In this document: positions 9,901 through 18,484 of the stretch, piece after piece
How positions within the stretch are numbered: position 1 is the stretch's first letter
Layout of the letters: the number at the start of each line of letters is the position of its first letter
Origin: Zanthoxylum bungeanum
Taxonomy: Eukaryota; Streptophyta; Magnoliopsida; Sapindales; Rutaceae
Direction of reading: 5' to 3'
Assembly: GCA_019454045.1 (NCBI GenBank)
Contig: SKCR01021104.1
Coordinates: 62,001 to 126,000, forward strand
DNA length: 64,000 bases
Notes under the pieces: generated by a model
Seen by the model: only the letters and a program-made list of their open reading frames with translations
Databases searched by the model: none
What the model was told of the DNA's origin: nothing
Made by a program: the position numbers and the translations under genes

Positions 9901-10598
9901 ATAGGAATCTGATTTCTTCACCATTATAAATAGGAGGGTAGAGTGAGTGTAGAGGGACAAGTAGAAAAACAAGTTGAAAGCATCTGAAAATCATCAAAAA
10001 TTAGTGATCAGAATCATCAAGCTCCGGTTTGTAAAAAACAAAGAAGAGACCTGAGAAGCGTATTGGAGTAATAAAAAAGTATCATCCTGTTCTTGTCCGT
10101 GGACGTAGGTCGGATCCAAAAATCCACCGAACCACGTTAAATCTCCTTGTTGATTGGTGTGTTTATCTATCTCTCGCTAAATTTGCTTTTGGTCCCCCAT
10201 AACCAAACAAATTCACCGTTGAAGGAGGATTCCCTCGGAGGTGATATTCCTGTATTACCCTGAGAGCAAAATCCACCGTCAACAATTGGTAATTTCATGC
10301 TTTTCTAAAAAAAAAACAATAAAAGTTATCAAATGAATTTTATTATTATTAACTACTTGGATTCAATGTGTGAGCAGTACAAAGGCCTCCTTCGAGCAGT
10401 TGAAAGTGGAGCACACCACTCTGAAAACTAAACTCCAGGCTTATTTTGAGGTTAAATTCTCCCACAAATATATATTTATTTTTATTTTTACTTAATTTCC
10501 TGAAAAATTAAAAGCTTCTAAATTGAATTACCCCACTTTCGTTTTTTTTTTTTTTTTTTTTTTTTGTACAGCTAGTGGCTAAACTTGAGTCGGCTTAA
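985..10598 (+). CDS. Histidine-containing phosphotransfer protein, pseudo-HPt type (six exons; exon 1 frameshifted)
   Basis: HPt proteins carry phosphate between cytokinin receptor kinases and nuclear response regulators; pseudo-HPts such as Arabidopsis AHP6 lack the phospho-His and inhibit the relay. Exons read by hand: 985-1037, 1446-1576, 1670-1738, 2157-2228, 10378-10450 and 10572-10598, all with GT-AG borders; they sum to 425 nt, one short of 142 codons. Exon 2 encodes DKYFAQLEQLEDISNPGFVE and exon 4 IGANKVKNEVNKAREFCKEK, both typical of the family. Exon 3 reads FDQLKGSSA where active members read VHQLKGSSS, so the phospho-acceptor His is Asp (codon GAT at about 1712-1714). Exon 1 ends in phase 2 but exon 2 needs phase 0: one base appears missing in CATCCTTTTTTGATGAG (about 1021-1037). 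This may be a real lesion or a sequence error. Intron 4 holds a 7.7-kb LTR element. Family assignment is firm; functionality is not. Confidence 0.85.
1906..1926. repeat. (TA)n microsatellite in intron 3
   Basis: About 10 TA units within intron 3 of the HPt gene. Confidence 0.8.
2366..2377 (+). other. Possible 12-nt micro-exon in intron 4 of the HPt gene
   Basis: TCATGGAGACGG is preceded by a strong polypyrimidine tract and CAG and followed by GTAAAA. Twelve bases keep the phase and would add four residues between the NLEG end of exon 4 and the TKASFEQ start of exon 5. The family alignment does not need these residues, so it may be coincidence. Confidence 0.25.
2560..3391 (+). repeat. 5' LTR of the gag-only element
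   Basis: 832 bp, TG...CA bounded. The first 230 bases contain the word CCGAGCA four times (about 2673, 2696, 2718 and 2783), echoing the CCGAG half of the hairpin in the internal tandem repeats. TATAAATAGG at 3033-3042 is a good TATA box for the element. The sequence matches 9453-10284 almost throughout. Confidence 0.93.
3394..3411 (+). promoter_or_regulatory. Primer binding site of the gag-only element
   Basis: TGGCGCCGTCTGTGGGGA starts two bases after the LTR. TGGCGCC followed by a G-rich end is the form used by Tat/Athila-type gypsy elements (Asp-tRNA-like, with mismatches). The exact tRNA cannot be fixed without a tRNA set. Confidence 0.75.
3433..4943 (+). pseudogene. Broken gag polyprotein of a Ty3/gypsy element
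   Basis: An open stretch at 3433-3924 encodes a charged, Arg/Glu-rich N-terminal part (163 residues). From about 4020 to 4490 the retrotransposon Gag domain is readable in changing frames: a PKTHIEGF segment, an AILWY-like segment near 4170, and the end of the domain near 4490. A zinc-knuckle-like segment, YCIYHNVRGHATNEC, lies in the open stretch 4749-4943; it is the degenerate form common in plant gypsy Gag. Single-base shifts break the frame several times, for example within the C run at about 4144-4149. No protease follows. Gag would normally form the particle that packages the RNA. As read here it is not translatable as one protein. Confidence 0.75.
4944..5152 (+). other. Junction between gag remnant and repeat array
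   Basis: About 210 bases that continue the decayed gag reading and end in TGGCCCGCCACAATGGTTTTG and TTTTTTACGG, the latter resembling the last bases of an array monomer. In an autonomous relative pol would begin in this area, so this is the likely position of an ancient internal deletion. That is an inference. Confidence 0.4.
5153..7980 (+). repeat. 44-bp tandem array with 5-mer higher-order structure
   Basis: About 64 head-to-tail units start CTCGGGTCTGCTCTTGTACC and carry GCCGAGAYCGATRTTTC followed by ACGG, CCGG or CCGA. The first two units (from 5153 and 5206) are 53 bp; from 5259 the length is 44 bp, with many one-base deletions. From about 6560 to 7930 five variants recur in fixed order: (A) GCCGAGATCGATG...TTACGG, (B) GACGAGACCGATA...TCCGA, (C) GCCGAGATCGATG...TCCGG, (D) CTCCGAGACCGATG...CTTACGG, (E) GCCGAGACCGATA...TCCGA. 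This gives a period near 220 bp for about six rounds. No forward frame meets stops for long stretches, so the long open frames here (up to 1,033 codons) are by-products of the repeat. Confidence 0.95.
7981..8468 (+). repeat. Second 44-bp tandem family, diverged from the first
   Basis: About 11 units of the type GGCTCGGGGCTGGATTTCGT followed by TCCGCCGAGGCCNCTYGGTTATTC. Unit length (44 bp), the opening CTCGGGNCTG and the central CCGCCGAG match the first array, so this is an older or separately amplified branch of the same repeat. It follows the first array directly at about 7980 and passes into the 82-bp family at about 8469. Confidence 0.9.
8469..9060 (+). repeat. 82-84 bp tandem array
   Basis: Units start at 8469, 8551, 8633, 8717, 8799, 8883, 8966 and 9048 (spacing 82-84). 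Each unit begins GCTCGGGGTCGGGTTACGTC then CCACCGAGTC, a version of the 44-bp monomer head, followed by an extra half with ACTGGGGACGTAACATTCCC. The last two units are more diverged. Confidence 0.92.
9061..9452 (+). other. 3' non-coding end of the gag-only element, with polypurine tract
   Basis: 392 bases between the last tandem repeat and the 3' LTR. The stretch ends ACTAGGGGACAGA directly before the LTR at 9453; AGGGGACAGA is the likely polypurine tract for plus-strand priming. An open frame of 142 codons on the minus strand (8994-9422) covers this stretch, but I recognise no domain in it. Confidence 0.55.
9453..10284 (+). repeat. 3' LTR of the gag-only element
   Basis: 832 bp, the same length as the 5' LTR, ending at 10284 before the ATTGG target duplication. 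Differences from the 5' LTR are single substitutions (for example in TACGGCATGGG, and near 9537 and 10080). Confidence 0.93.
10542..10565 (+). repeat. Poly(T) tract before the last HPt exon
   Basis: An uninterrupted run of 24 T lies six bases before the acceptor dinucleotide (10570-10571). It serves as an extreme polypyrimidine tract for exon 6. Such a homopolymer is also unstable and prone to length errors. Confidence 0.85.
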
Positions 10599-10974
10599 AG
10601 ATCTGCGCATCCAAAAATTCCCAACCTGTAGTAATAAGAAGATTTAGGCTTTTTGTTTAATGAGATTCGCTAATTTATCTTAAGAATTTACCCTTTATGT
10701 GTTTGTTTGCTTTTTCATTTCTAATGTGTGGCCTTGTTGGAAATTTGATACCCTGTTGGGCTAGAACAAGTTTCCCTATAGTTGTGGTTTTTGTAGTAAA
10801 GTGTTGCCAATTATCAAGATGGCGCTCTCTTTGTTTGTAATCTTTTAAGTTGGAGTTGGAAATCTTGGAATCAAGTGTGATTTGTGTTTTTCTTCAATCT
10901 CCCTCTTCCTTCTCTTACGAAAATCTTCTATTATATAATCATCAACTCATGCGACATTTAACTTATTATCTCAC
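10599..10974 (+). other. 3' flank of the HPt gene
   Basis: Holds the 3' untranslated region and downstream DNA. AATAAG at about 10632 is a possible polyadenylation signal close to the stop codon. T-rich and GT-rich stretches follow to about 10900. No further gene is seen. Confidence 0.4.
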
Positions 10975-11448
10975 CCTAAAAAATCGTTCAATTGCTCACG
11001 GATAATTCCGTCGGCAATCGCTGAAAAACTATTAATACTTACAGTTATCTGATGGTTTATTTCTATCGATAAAAATCTTATCATTATTTTATTTATCGAC
11101 TTAATTATATTTTATCGTTAATCACTGATGGAAATTTCGTTGCTAAGTTTATTGGAGTTGTAAAGATAAATTATCAGATATTTACCGAAAAATTTCCATC
11201 AGTAATTATTTAAATATCGAGAAAATACCAATGAAAATTATATTGGTAATTTTTATTTTACCAACGGAGTTATCCATCGATATTTTCTTTGTATTTTTAT
11301 TATTGTCTTATATATTAATCTGTCAGTAATTTACTGGTAGATAATTTCTATATGTATATTAATTATTATTTTTAATAATTTTTTATTATTTTAATTAGTA
11401 TAAATACCTGTAATAATATAATAGTTTCCAATAAACAATGGTCATATG

Positions 11449-11522
<74 letters not shown>

Positions 11523-11615
11523 CAAATCTTAATATAATAAATTACATAAAAAGAAAAAAAAAACATAAAAAATTTAAGTGTCTAACTATCACTGATGGCA
11601 GAGGGAGGGATATTG
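10975..11615. mobile_element. Possible decayed CACTA-like subterminal repeat region
   Basis: Short words of the kind CCGTCGG, ACTGATGGAAATTTC, TTTCCATCAGTAA, ATTGGTAATTTT and CTGTCAGTAATTTAC occur in both orientations every 20-60 bases, and ACTGATGGCAG stands near the right edge. Alternating GACGGAAAT-type words are typical of the ends of plant CACTA transposons. Terminal inverted repeats and target duplication were not found, so the call is tentative. Confidence 0.3.
11451..11518. repeat. Long (TA)n microsatellite
   Basis: About 67 bases of nearly pure TA repeat. The short open frame across it (11438-11638) is a repeat artefact. Confidence 0.95.
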
Positions 11616-11880
11616 TAATATCCCGAATTTTTTTTTAAATAGTTCTGGAAGGTTTCTGAATTAAAGTTAGTTTTAGAGCGAGATAATATTCAAAAATAAG
11701 AGTTTATGTGTTGGAAAATAGGTCGAAATATTTTTAAGTGAATCTTCGTAGTGTTGGAAAACACGTGGTTTCGAGAACCGGTTCCGCGATTCCTGTTTAT
11801 ATCGTTATACGTGAAAAGTTTATTATTTCAGCTATAAGAATAGTAAACAAACTCTGATTGAGCTGATTCTTGAACCATTT
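11616..11880 (+). mobile_element. Possible truncated LTR fragment of an unrelated element
   Basis: TGTAATATCCCGAATTTTTT at about 11614-11633 matches the usual start of several plant gypsy LTRs (TGTAA.ATCCCGAA). The following 250 bases do not match the copia family, and homology to the copia leader begins only near 11900-11930. No partner LTR was found. Confidence 0.35.
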
Positions 11881-11899
11881 GACTCTTTTTTCCAAGACG

Positions 11900-14800
11900 A
11901 ACAAAATTGGATATGTTTATTATTGGATATGTTTAAAGAATGAAATGAATATTGATTGTTGATTTAATTTGATTGAAATCAAAATTGGATATTATTTCCC
12001 CAAATTTTTGTGAAGTGTGAAGCATGTATTAGATTGATTTTGCTTCAATTTGTGTTGGACATAAGTTGAATAATTAAAGCATGATTAATTAGTTTAATTG
12101 ATGTTTTGGAAACATTGGTTTAATTAATTAATTATGACAATTACACTTTAAATATAATTAATGTGATATTTGGAATGTTATATTAATTAAAATTAGTCTT
12201 TAAAATCGGATTGGGCTAATTTTGTTGTATTTGGGCTTAATGGGCTTGGTTGGGCCAAACTTGGTTTTGGACAATTGGATTGGATCCAAATTGGGCCCAA
12301 AACCATTTCCATAAAGTTGAAATATAACTTTTGGGCCTTTTAAAAATTTAATTGGGCCAAAATTGATTTTGGGCAAATGGTGATTCCTTATTGGGCCTTG
12401 GCATCTTGGGTTTCATCCATAATTGCCAAAGCTCATGCCTTAAGAATTAATTGAAAGCCCATTGGACTTTAATTGAATAGTATTGGATACTAAATGGGCC
12501 TTTGGGACCCATTAAGATTGGATTTGGAATCCAAGTCTAAAAGACACTATTAAAAGTGTAATTATTTAATTTGAAATTAAATAAGAATTAGTATTGGATA
12601 CAAATTAAATTGGATTTAAAATTGTAGTTCAATATAATTCAAGAACACGTACTTTGAGTATTTATTCTTAAACGAGTTGGACTCGCGCAAATCAAATCGT
12701 TGTTTGAACATTGGATGGTCATTAATTCAAAGATTAATTAATTGGATTAGATTGATTGAATAACATGCTTTGTGTGAATACTTGGATGTATTGTATGAAT
12801 AATTTATATCGGATGGATATTAGAAGGGTGAAGGTAATTTTGGAAATTGTTGTAATAAATTTAGAATTTATTAAACTGTACCTGCGTGTCCAGCCTATTA
12901 TCTCTATTCTCTTTGTATTTCTCTTCTCACCAATTCCCCTAAATGTAAATGAGGTTTCTTTAGAAGTATTATGTAATTGGGTAGAAGTATGAATAGTGCT
13001 AGCGGGAGAGAGGAAATGGAGAGATTTGTTCTAGGAACAAATTTGTTATATATCCATCCGCATATCATTATTATTTTATTTCGCGCCTTAATATGCTTTT
13101 AGAATGCATGCGTAAGGGTGTATGATGAGACCTAATCAAAGATAATAAATTGGTTGCCAATTTACGCCAAAAACCCTCATCAAATATTAAGCATTTTTCC
13201 TTCCATTGAGTGGTTCTCTCTCAAGATCCAAGATTGGCATTAGTTTGTTGGCCAAAGTCAAGATCAATGTCCATCGCGGATGTGTTTGAACCACGAAAGC
13301 TTTGTTCTATATCGCATGTCTTGGGCGGTTGTGACTTGTTGGCCAAAGTCAAGGTCACCTCTAGTTCATCGACGTAGATTACGAAGCTTTCCCACTGTCA
13401 ATGGGTCTCGCTTAACTGGAATCATTAAGTTTGTTGAGCCAAAGCCAAGACTTAGTTGATTCAGAGGAAAATGTTAGGAAATATATTGGATATATTTACA
13501 TATATTGGATATATGTTTCGGACTTGGAGGTCCACCTATTGGATCTAGGAATTGGATGAGATCCAATTGATCTTAGAGATCTACCTAGTTAAGTTTCATA
13601 CAACTTGTTGGACAAAGTCAAGGTTATGTGTTATTTAACGAGATCCTAGCCCACTAGGAAACTAGGTTTCCCAAGTACTCCACAGAGGGTTAGAGGCTCG
13701 TCGAAAAATAGTGGGAGACAAGTATTAAATTTTCAATTTGGTTTAAATACTTGCAAATACGCGTTCTTTTATTTTAATTTATCGTTGTTATAAATATATT
13801 AGTTGGACTAATATTTAATATTGCTTTTGTTGAACAGTTAGACTGTACAACACTCTACTTCATTTATAGTTGGTTATATAGTTGGACTATAGTAATCATT
13901 ACATTTGATAGTACCCGAAATTATTGATTGGATAGTTGGAATATAGCAATCAATATAGCTGAAAGATTAGCGTAAAAGAACATAATCCTAGGTGAAAATG
14001 TCTTTTAACGACGTAAAGTTTCAGATTGGGAATTAAATCTCAGGATAGTCCTGGAAGCCAAGAAGTTACTATATATAATAGAGAAACCTCTCGGGCCTGA
14101 GCCCGGAGTTGAGCAAATAGTAGAGCATGAGCTTTGGAAGACTCATTGTGATGATAATTTTAGTGCTCAATCCGTCATGCTTGCCGCAATGACTCCTTAA
14201 TTTCGTTGTCAGAACTAAGGATCAGATCATTATACCATGATGTTGAAATTATAGAATCTTCATAGAAGTATGAATTGAAAAATAAGCTCTTTCACTCGAG
14301 CATGTCAGAGAGTACATCTGTCAAGCACTAGGTGTCACAGATGATTACTGACATCGAACAGCTAAGGTTAGCTGGGAATTACCTACAAGGTCGAGACTTC
14401 CATAGATTTTATCTTATAGTCTCTGCCCGAATGTTGGGGCGGGTTCATCATGAACCAAGAGAAAACTCTTGGAGAGTTAATGACTATGCTCAAGGAAGCA
14501 GAGCCAGAACTTCTAAAAGGGCAAGAAACACAAGTCGCATCTTACTTTGACATCCCAGAAGGCCAAGGCTTGGCCGAAGGCTTCTAAGGGTGTGAAGAAA
14601 AGAGGCAAAGGCAAAATCGTCACAGTCTTCTGGGAAGAAAAATGACATATCCTACGATGTCTGCCTAAACTATGGCAAATGGGGTCATTGGAAGCGTGAC
14701 TGTCGTATGGACAAGGCAGACATGAAGAAAGTGAAGGCGGGCAAAGCTCTAACTTCAGATATGTTTGTTATAAACTTGTCCACTACTAGTTTTAGAATTG

Positions 14801-17596
14801 GATTTTGATACTGGATGTGGTATATACATATGTACTGATGTGCGGGATCTGCTGATTAGGAGGAGACTGGCTTCATATGAGATTGACCTACGAAACTATT
14901 ATAATGTACCTAGTTTGACTAGAAACATTATCTCTATATCTAGTTTAACTCGTTGCGGGTATACATTTATATTCTAGAACACCGGGTGTTTTGTTTATAA
15001 AGATGATATTAAGATATACACATTAGATGTGAATAACAATATTTATATTTCGAATATAAATGAATCTCAAACATATAACATGACAAACAAAAAGCTTAAA
15101 CTGAGTAAATCCGATGAGACTTATTTGTGGCATTGTCGTCTGGGACGCATTAACAAAACTCGTATATCCACTCTTTTGAAGAATGGATACTATGGACATA
15201 TTTGATCCTAAATCATATGACGTCTACGAATCTTATTTATTAGGCAAAGTGCCAAAAGTGACTTTTAGCGGTAAAGATACACGTGCCACCGAGCTGTTAG
15301 CCCTCGTTCATGGTGACGTATGTGGGCCCATATCTAGCTAGGCTAGAGGTGGTTATGAATACTTCGTAACCTTAACGGATTTTGCATCACGTTATGGTTA
15401 TGTGTATATTGTGAAACACAAATCAGAAACTCTTGATAAATTCAAAGAGTTTCGACACGAAGTAGAAAAACAGACCGGAAAAAGTATTAAAACGTCACGG
15501 TTGGACCGTGGTGGAAAATACTTGAGCAATGAGTTTCTCGATTACTTGAAAGAGTATGATATTCTTTCATAATGGACTCCACCCGGAACACCTCAATTGA
15601 GTGGTTTGTCCGAACGAAGAAACCAGACTTTATTGGACATGGTTAGGTTAATAATGAGTCGCAATGATCTACCAATTTTCTTTAAGGGATACACATTGAA
15701 CAACACAATACTTATTTGGAATAAGGTTCCGTCAAAGTCTGTTGGACAGACTCCATATGAAATATGGACAGGAAAGGAACCGAGTTTCTCATTCCTGGAG
15801 ATTTGGGGATGCTGGGCATGTTAAACGTTTGGATGGTACCAAACTAGAACCCAAATCAGATAAGTGCCTATTCGTAATTGGTTATCCTAGGGAAACCAAA
15901 GGAAACTAATTCCACAACTCACAAGAGAAAAAGATATTTGTTGCTCTCCATGCAGTTTTCCTAAGAGGAATACCTAAATGCAGTGGTAAGTGGGAGGAAA
16001 GTAGAACTCGATGAAAATCAGAGTAATACTGTTACTGGCACCGATCCCATAACGGAACACAAATAGTTCATTAGGGATGAGACTGTTCCACAATCTTCTA
16101 CATACACAAGAACCGCGTAGATCAGAGAGAGTCAGGAAACAACCTAAAAGGTATGAGTTGCTGATCTCACCTCATGTAGATGTCAATTTTATTGAGGAAG
16201 ACGAACATACTACGTATGAGGAAATGATACAAGGTATCGACTCCGTTTTATGGCAAAGTGCCATGAAGTCTGAAATGGATTCCATGTATACCAACCAAGT
16301 TTGGACATGGTTGATATACCAGAAGGCATTGTGCCTATTGGTAACAGATGGGTCTTCATGGTGAAGACAAACATGGATGGCAACATACAAACGTACAAAG
16401 CTAGGCTTGTAGCGAAAGGGTATCGTGATCAATATAGTGTCGATTATGACGAAACATTTTACCTGTTGCCATGATTAAATCCATTCGGATAATGCTTACT
16501 ATTACTGCGTATTTTGTTTATGAAATATGGCAGCTGAACGTCAAAAACCGCTTTCCTTAACAGAAACCTTTTGGAGGATGTTTACAACATCCTAACGTTT
16601 TTGTCATGCCGAAACATGCAAACAAGGTTTGCAAGTTAAATCGATCCATTTATGGATTGAAGCAAGCATTGTGTTCTTGGAACCAACGTTTTGATGAGAT
16701 CATAATGGTATACGGTTTCATTCAAAACGAAGATGATTCATGTGTATATAAGAAGGTTAGTGGGAGTGAACTGACAATGATTGTCCTATTCTTTGATGAT
16801 GTATTATTTCTTGGAAATAATATTCCCATGTTAACAATCGGTGAAACTTGGCTTTCATTAAAATTCTCTATGGAATACTTGGGAGATGCAACCTTTATTA
16901 TAGGAATAAAGATCTACTAGGATAGATCTAAAAATTATTGGCACTCTCCGAGAACTCGTACATTGAAAGACATGAACGCGACCTGGTGTCTCATATGCTT
17001 TGAGTATTTGGAGTCACAATTAGGCCGATCCAGGTGATGGCCACTGGATTGATGTTAAGAACATCCTTAAGTATCTTAGACGAACTAAAGATGCTTTCTT
17101 AAGCTATGGAGAAGGAGAACTTGAAGTGACTGGGTTCACCGTTGTAAGTTTCTGAACGGATGAAGACGACTTTGAGTCGCAATAAGGGTACATATTTTAC
17201 TTGAACAACGGAACAGTGAGCTGGAAATCTTCCAAGCAAGATATTGTTGCCTATTCAACAAAAGCGGATTATATTGCTGTAGCTGAGGCATCAGAAGAAG
17301 CATTTTGGATCTATAAAATTCCTAATTATATTAGAAGTAGTCATGTTAGCAGCTGAGCTAGGCTACAGCATAGGCTAAAGAATTTCGGTCTCATCAACGA
17401 TCCAAGTATGTACTTCGACAATTTCATCTGATTCGTGAGATCATACGTCGTGGCGATGTCAAGATCAAAAGATCATTTCATATGATAACCTTGCATATCC
17501 GCTGGTGAAAGTGATATCTCAGCATAAGCATGAGCGACCCGTACATAGTTCAAGTGTTGGACACTTGAGTGATTGGCTATAGGCCAAGTGGGAGAT
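11900..17596 (+). mobile_element. E1: decayed copia element, 5'-truncated internal region
   Basis: Base-level similarity to the leaders of E3 and E5 begins near 11930, so the 5' LTR and primer binding site are missing. The leader (to about 13980) has the TGGGCC-rich stretch and the four TTGGCCAAAGTCAAG-type repeats seen in the other copies. Gag and pol remnants follow to 17580. The polypurine tract GCCAAGTGGGAGAT lies at 17583-17596, directly before the 3' LTR. That LTR is split into three pieces by later insertions, so E1 is the oldest layer of this nest. Confidence 0.85.
13985..17580 (+). pseudogene. E1 gag-pol remnant (Ty1/copia)
   Basis: Pieces of the copia polyprotein can be followed in all three frames in the copia order. 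They are Gag remnants (about 14000-14550); a CCHC knuckle region near 14670-14705; a WHCRLG-like GAG-pre-integrase segment near 15128; integrase core near 15300-15600; reverse transcriptase near 16150-16920; and RNase H remnants near 17210-17560. The open stretch 16606-16920 reads VCKLNRSIYGLKQALCSWNQ and keeps a polymerase box, but as FFDD (about 16790-16801) in place of YVDD. An in-frame TAG at 15339-15341 is shared with E3 and E4. Many stops and indels make it non-functional. Confidence 0.85.
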
Positions 17597-18484
17597 TGTT
17601 GGACAATTATGACCCAAAGCATCACTATTTTGTAAAGGACATGGTGTTCTTGTACAAAATTAACTATGTGACAAAGGAAATTACTTTTTTATCATTTTAT
17701 AATTGGATTAGTTGGATATATAAATGATAAAAGTCCATATGATTAGTACCGGATTAATAAGATATGAGACAATATTAATCCACGAAAGGTTTAATCATTA
17801 AATATCCCTAGTCGTAGTATTATCGAGACTGGACATCGATAATTTGGAATAGGCTAGTATTGCACTTGTGCGCGTTATGGAAGCTTAACGACATAGTTCT
17901 CATATATTTAAGTATTGGATATTTATGCAAGTGTGATATGAGGTTCTGTTTGCCGATGGTATGGGAACAGCTTCGCTCTGGATAGACCCCTCGGAATCCC
18001 ATTGGTAGTATGACTATGTGTCTATGGGAATCCGAATAAGGGTAGGTGTATTTGGTCTTAACTTGAGACTTGCATTGCTAATACTTGCGACAATCAGTAC
18101 GCTTTGGTTTTGGTCATCTGAGGCTTTAACAGGTTCTGTGTACGCCTCTTCTAGGTATACAGAGAATCGTAGTGTATTGGGTGTGATGTCAAGATGGAAG
18201 TATCACTTCAATCATATGGAGATGATGATCACGTAGGATACGAGATTGGTACTCTTAAGTACTGCAGTCATCGGGATAATATGACTAGGTCATGATTATC
18301 CGATTATAGAGACTAGTTGCCTGTGATCTGATATATCCTTCATACGGGGCAGACATAATTCCAGCCTTAGGCCTAGAATGTGACATCCGATACTGGATCG
18401 TAATACGCAATACTTAGTATACTACGCTTGATAAGGATAATGTATTCCTTAAAAGTATAATTCTAGAGAATTGGGTAGGCACGG
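17597..18484 (+). repeat. E1 3' LTR, first piece
   Basis: Starts TGTTGGACAATTATGACCCA directly after the polypurine tract and runs to GGGTAGGCACGG, where an inverted solo LTR begins. The LTR resumes at 20625. Confidence 0.88.

Larger units (their letters stand above)
2560..10284 (+). mobile_element. Complete gag-only Ty3/gypsy-type LTR retrotransposon with tandem-repeat interior
   Basis: Two 832-bp LTRs (2560-3391 and 9453-10284) start TGTTGATGG and end CCGTCAACA, with a TGTTGA/TCAACA inverted terminus. The 5-bp target duplication ATTGG is at 2555-2559 and 10285-10289. By eye about 11 substitutions separate the LTRs, so the insertion is fairly young. A primer binding site follows the left LTR and a purine-rich tract precedes the right LTR. 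The interior holds a broken gag at 3433-4943 and then almost only tandem repeats (5153-9060); I find no protease, reverse transcriptase, RNase H or integrase. This fits a non-autonomous element of the kind called LARD or TR-GAG, dependent on a partner for pol. It lies in the sense orientation inside intron 4 of the HPt gene. Confidence 0.93.

Noticed and set aside
11438..11638. Open frame with poly(Ile-Tyr)
   Set aside because: It is a translation of the (TA)n microsatellite.
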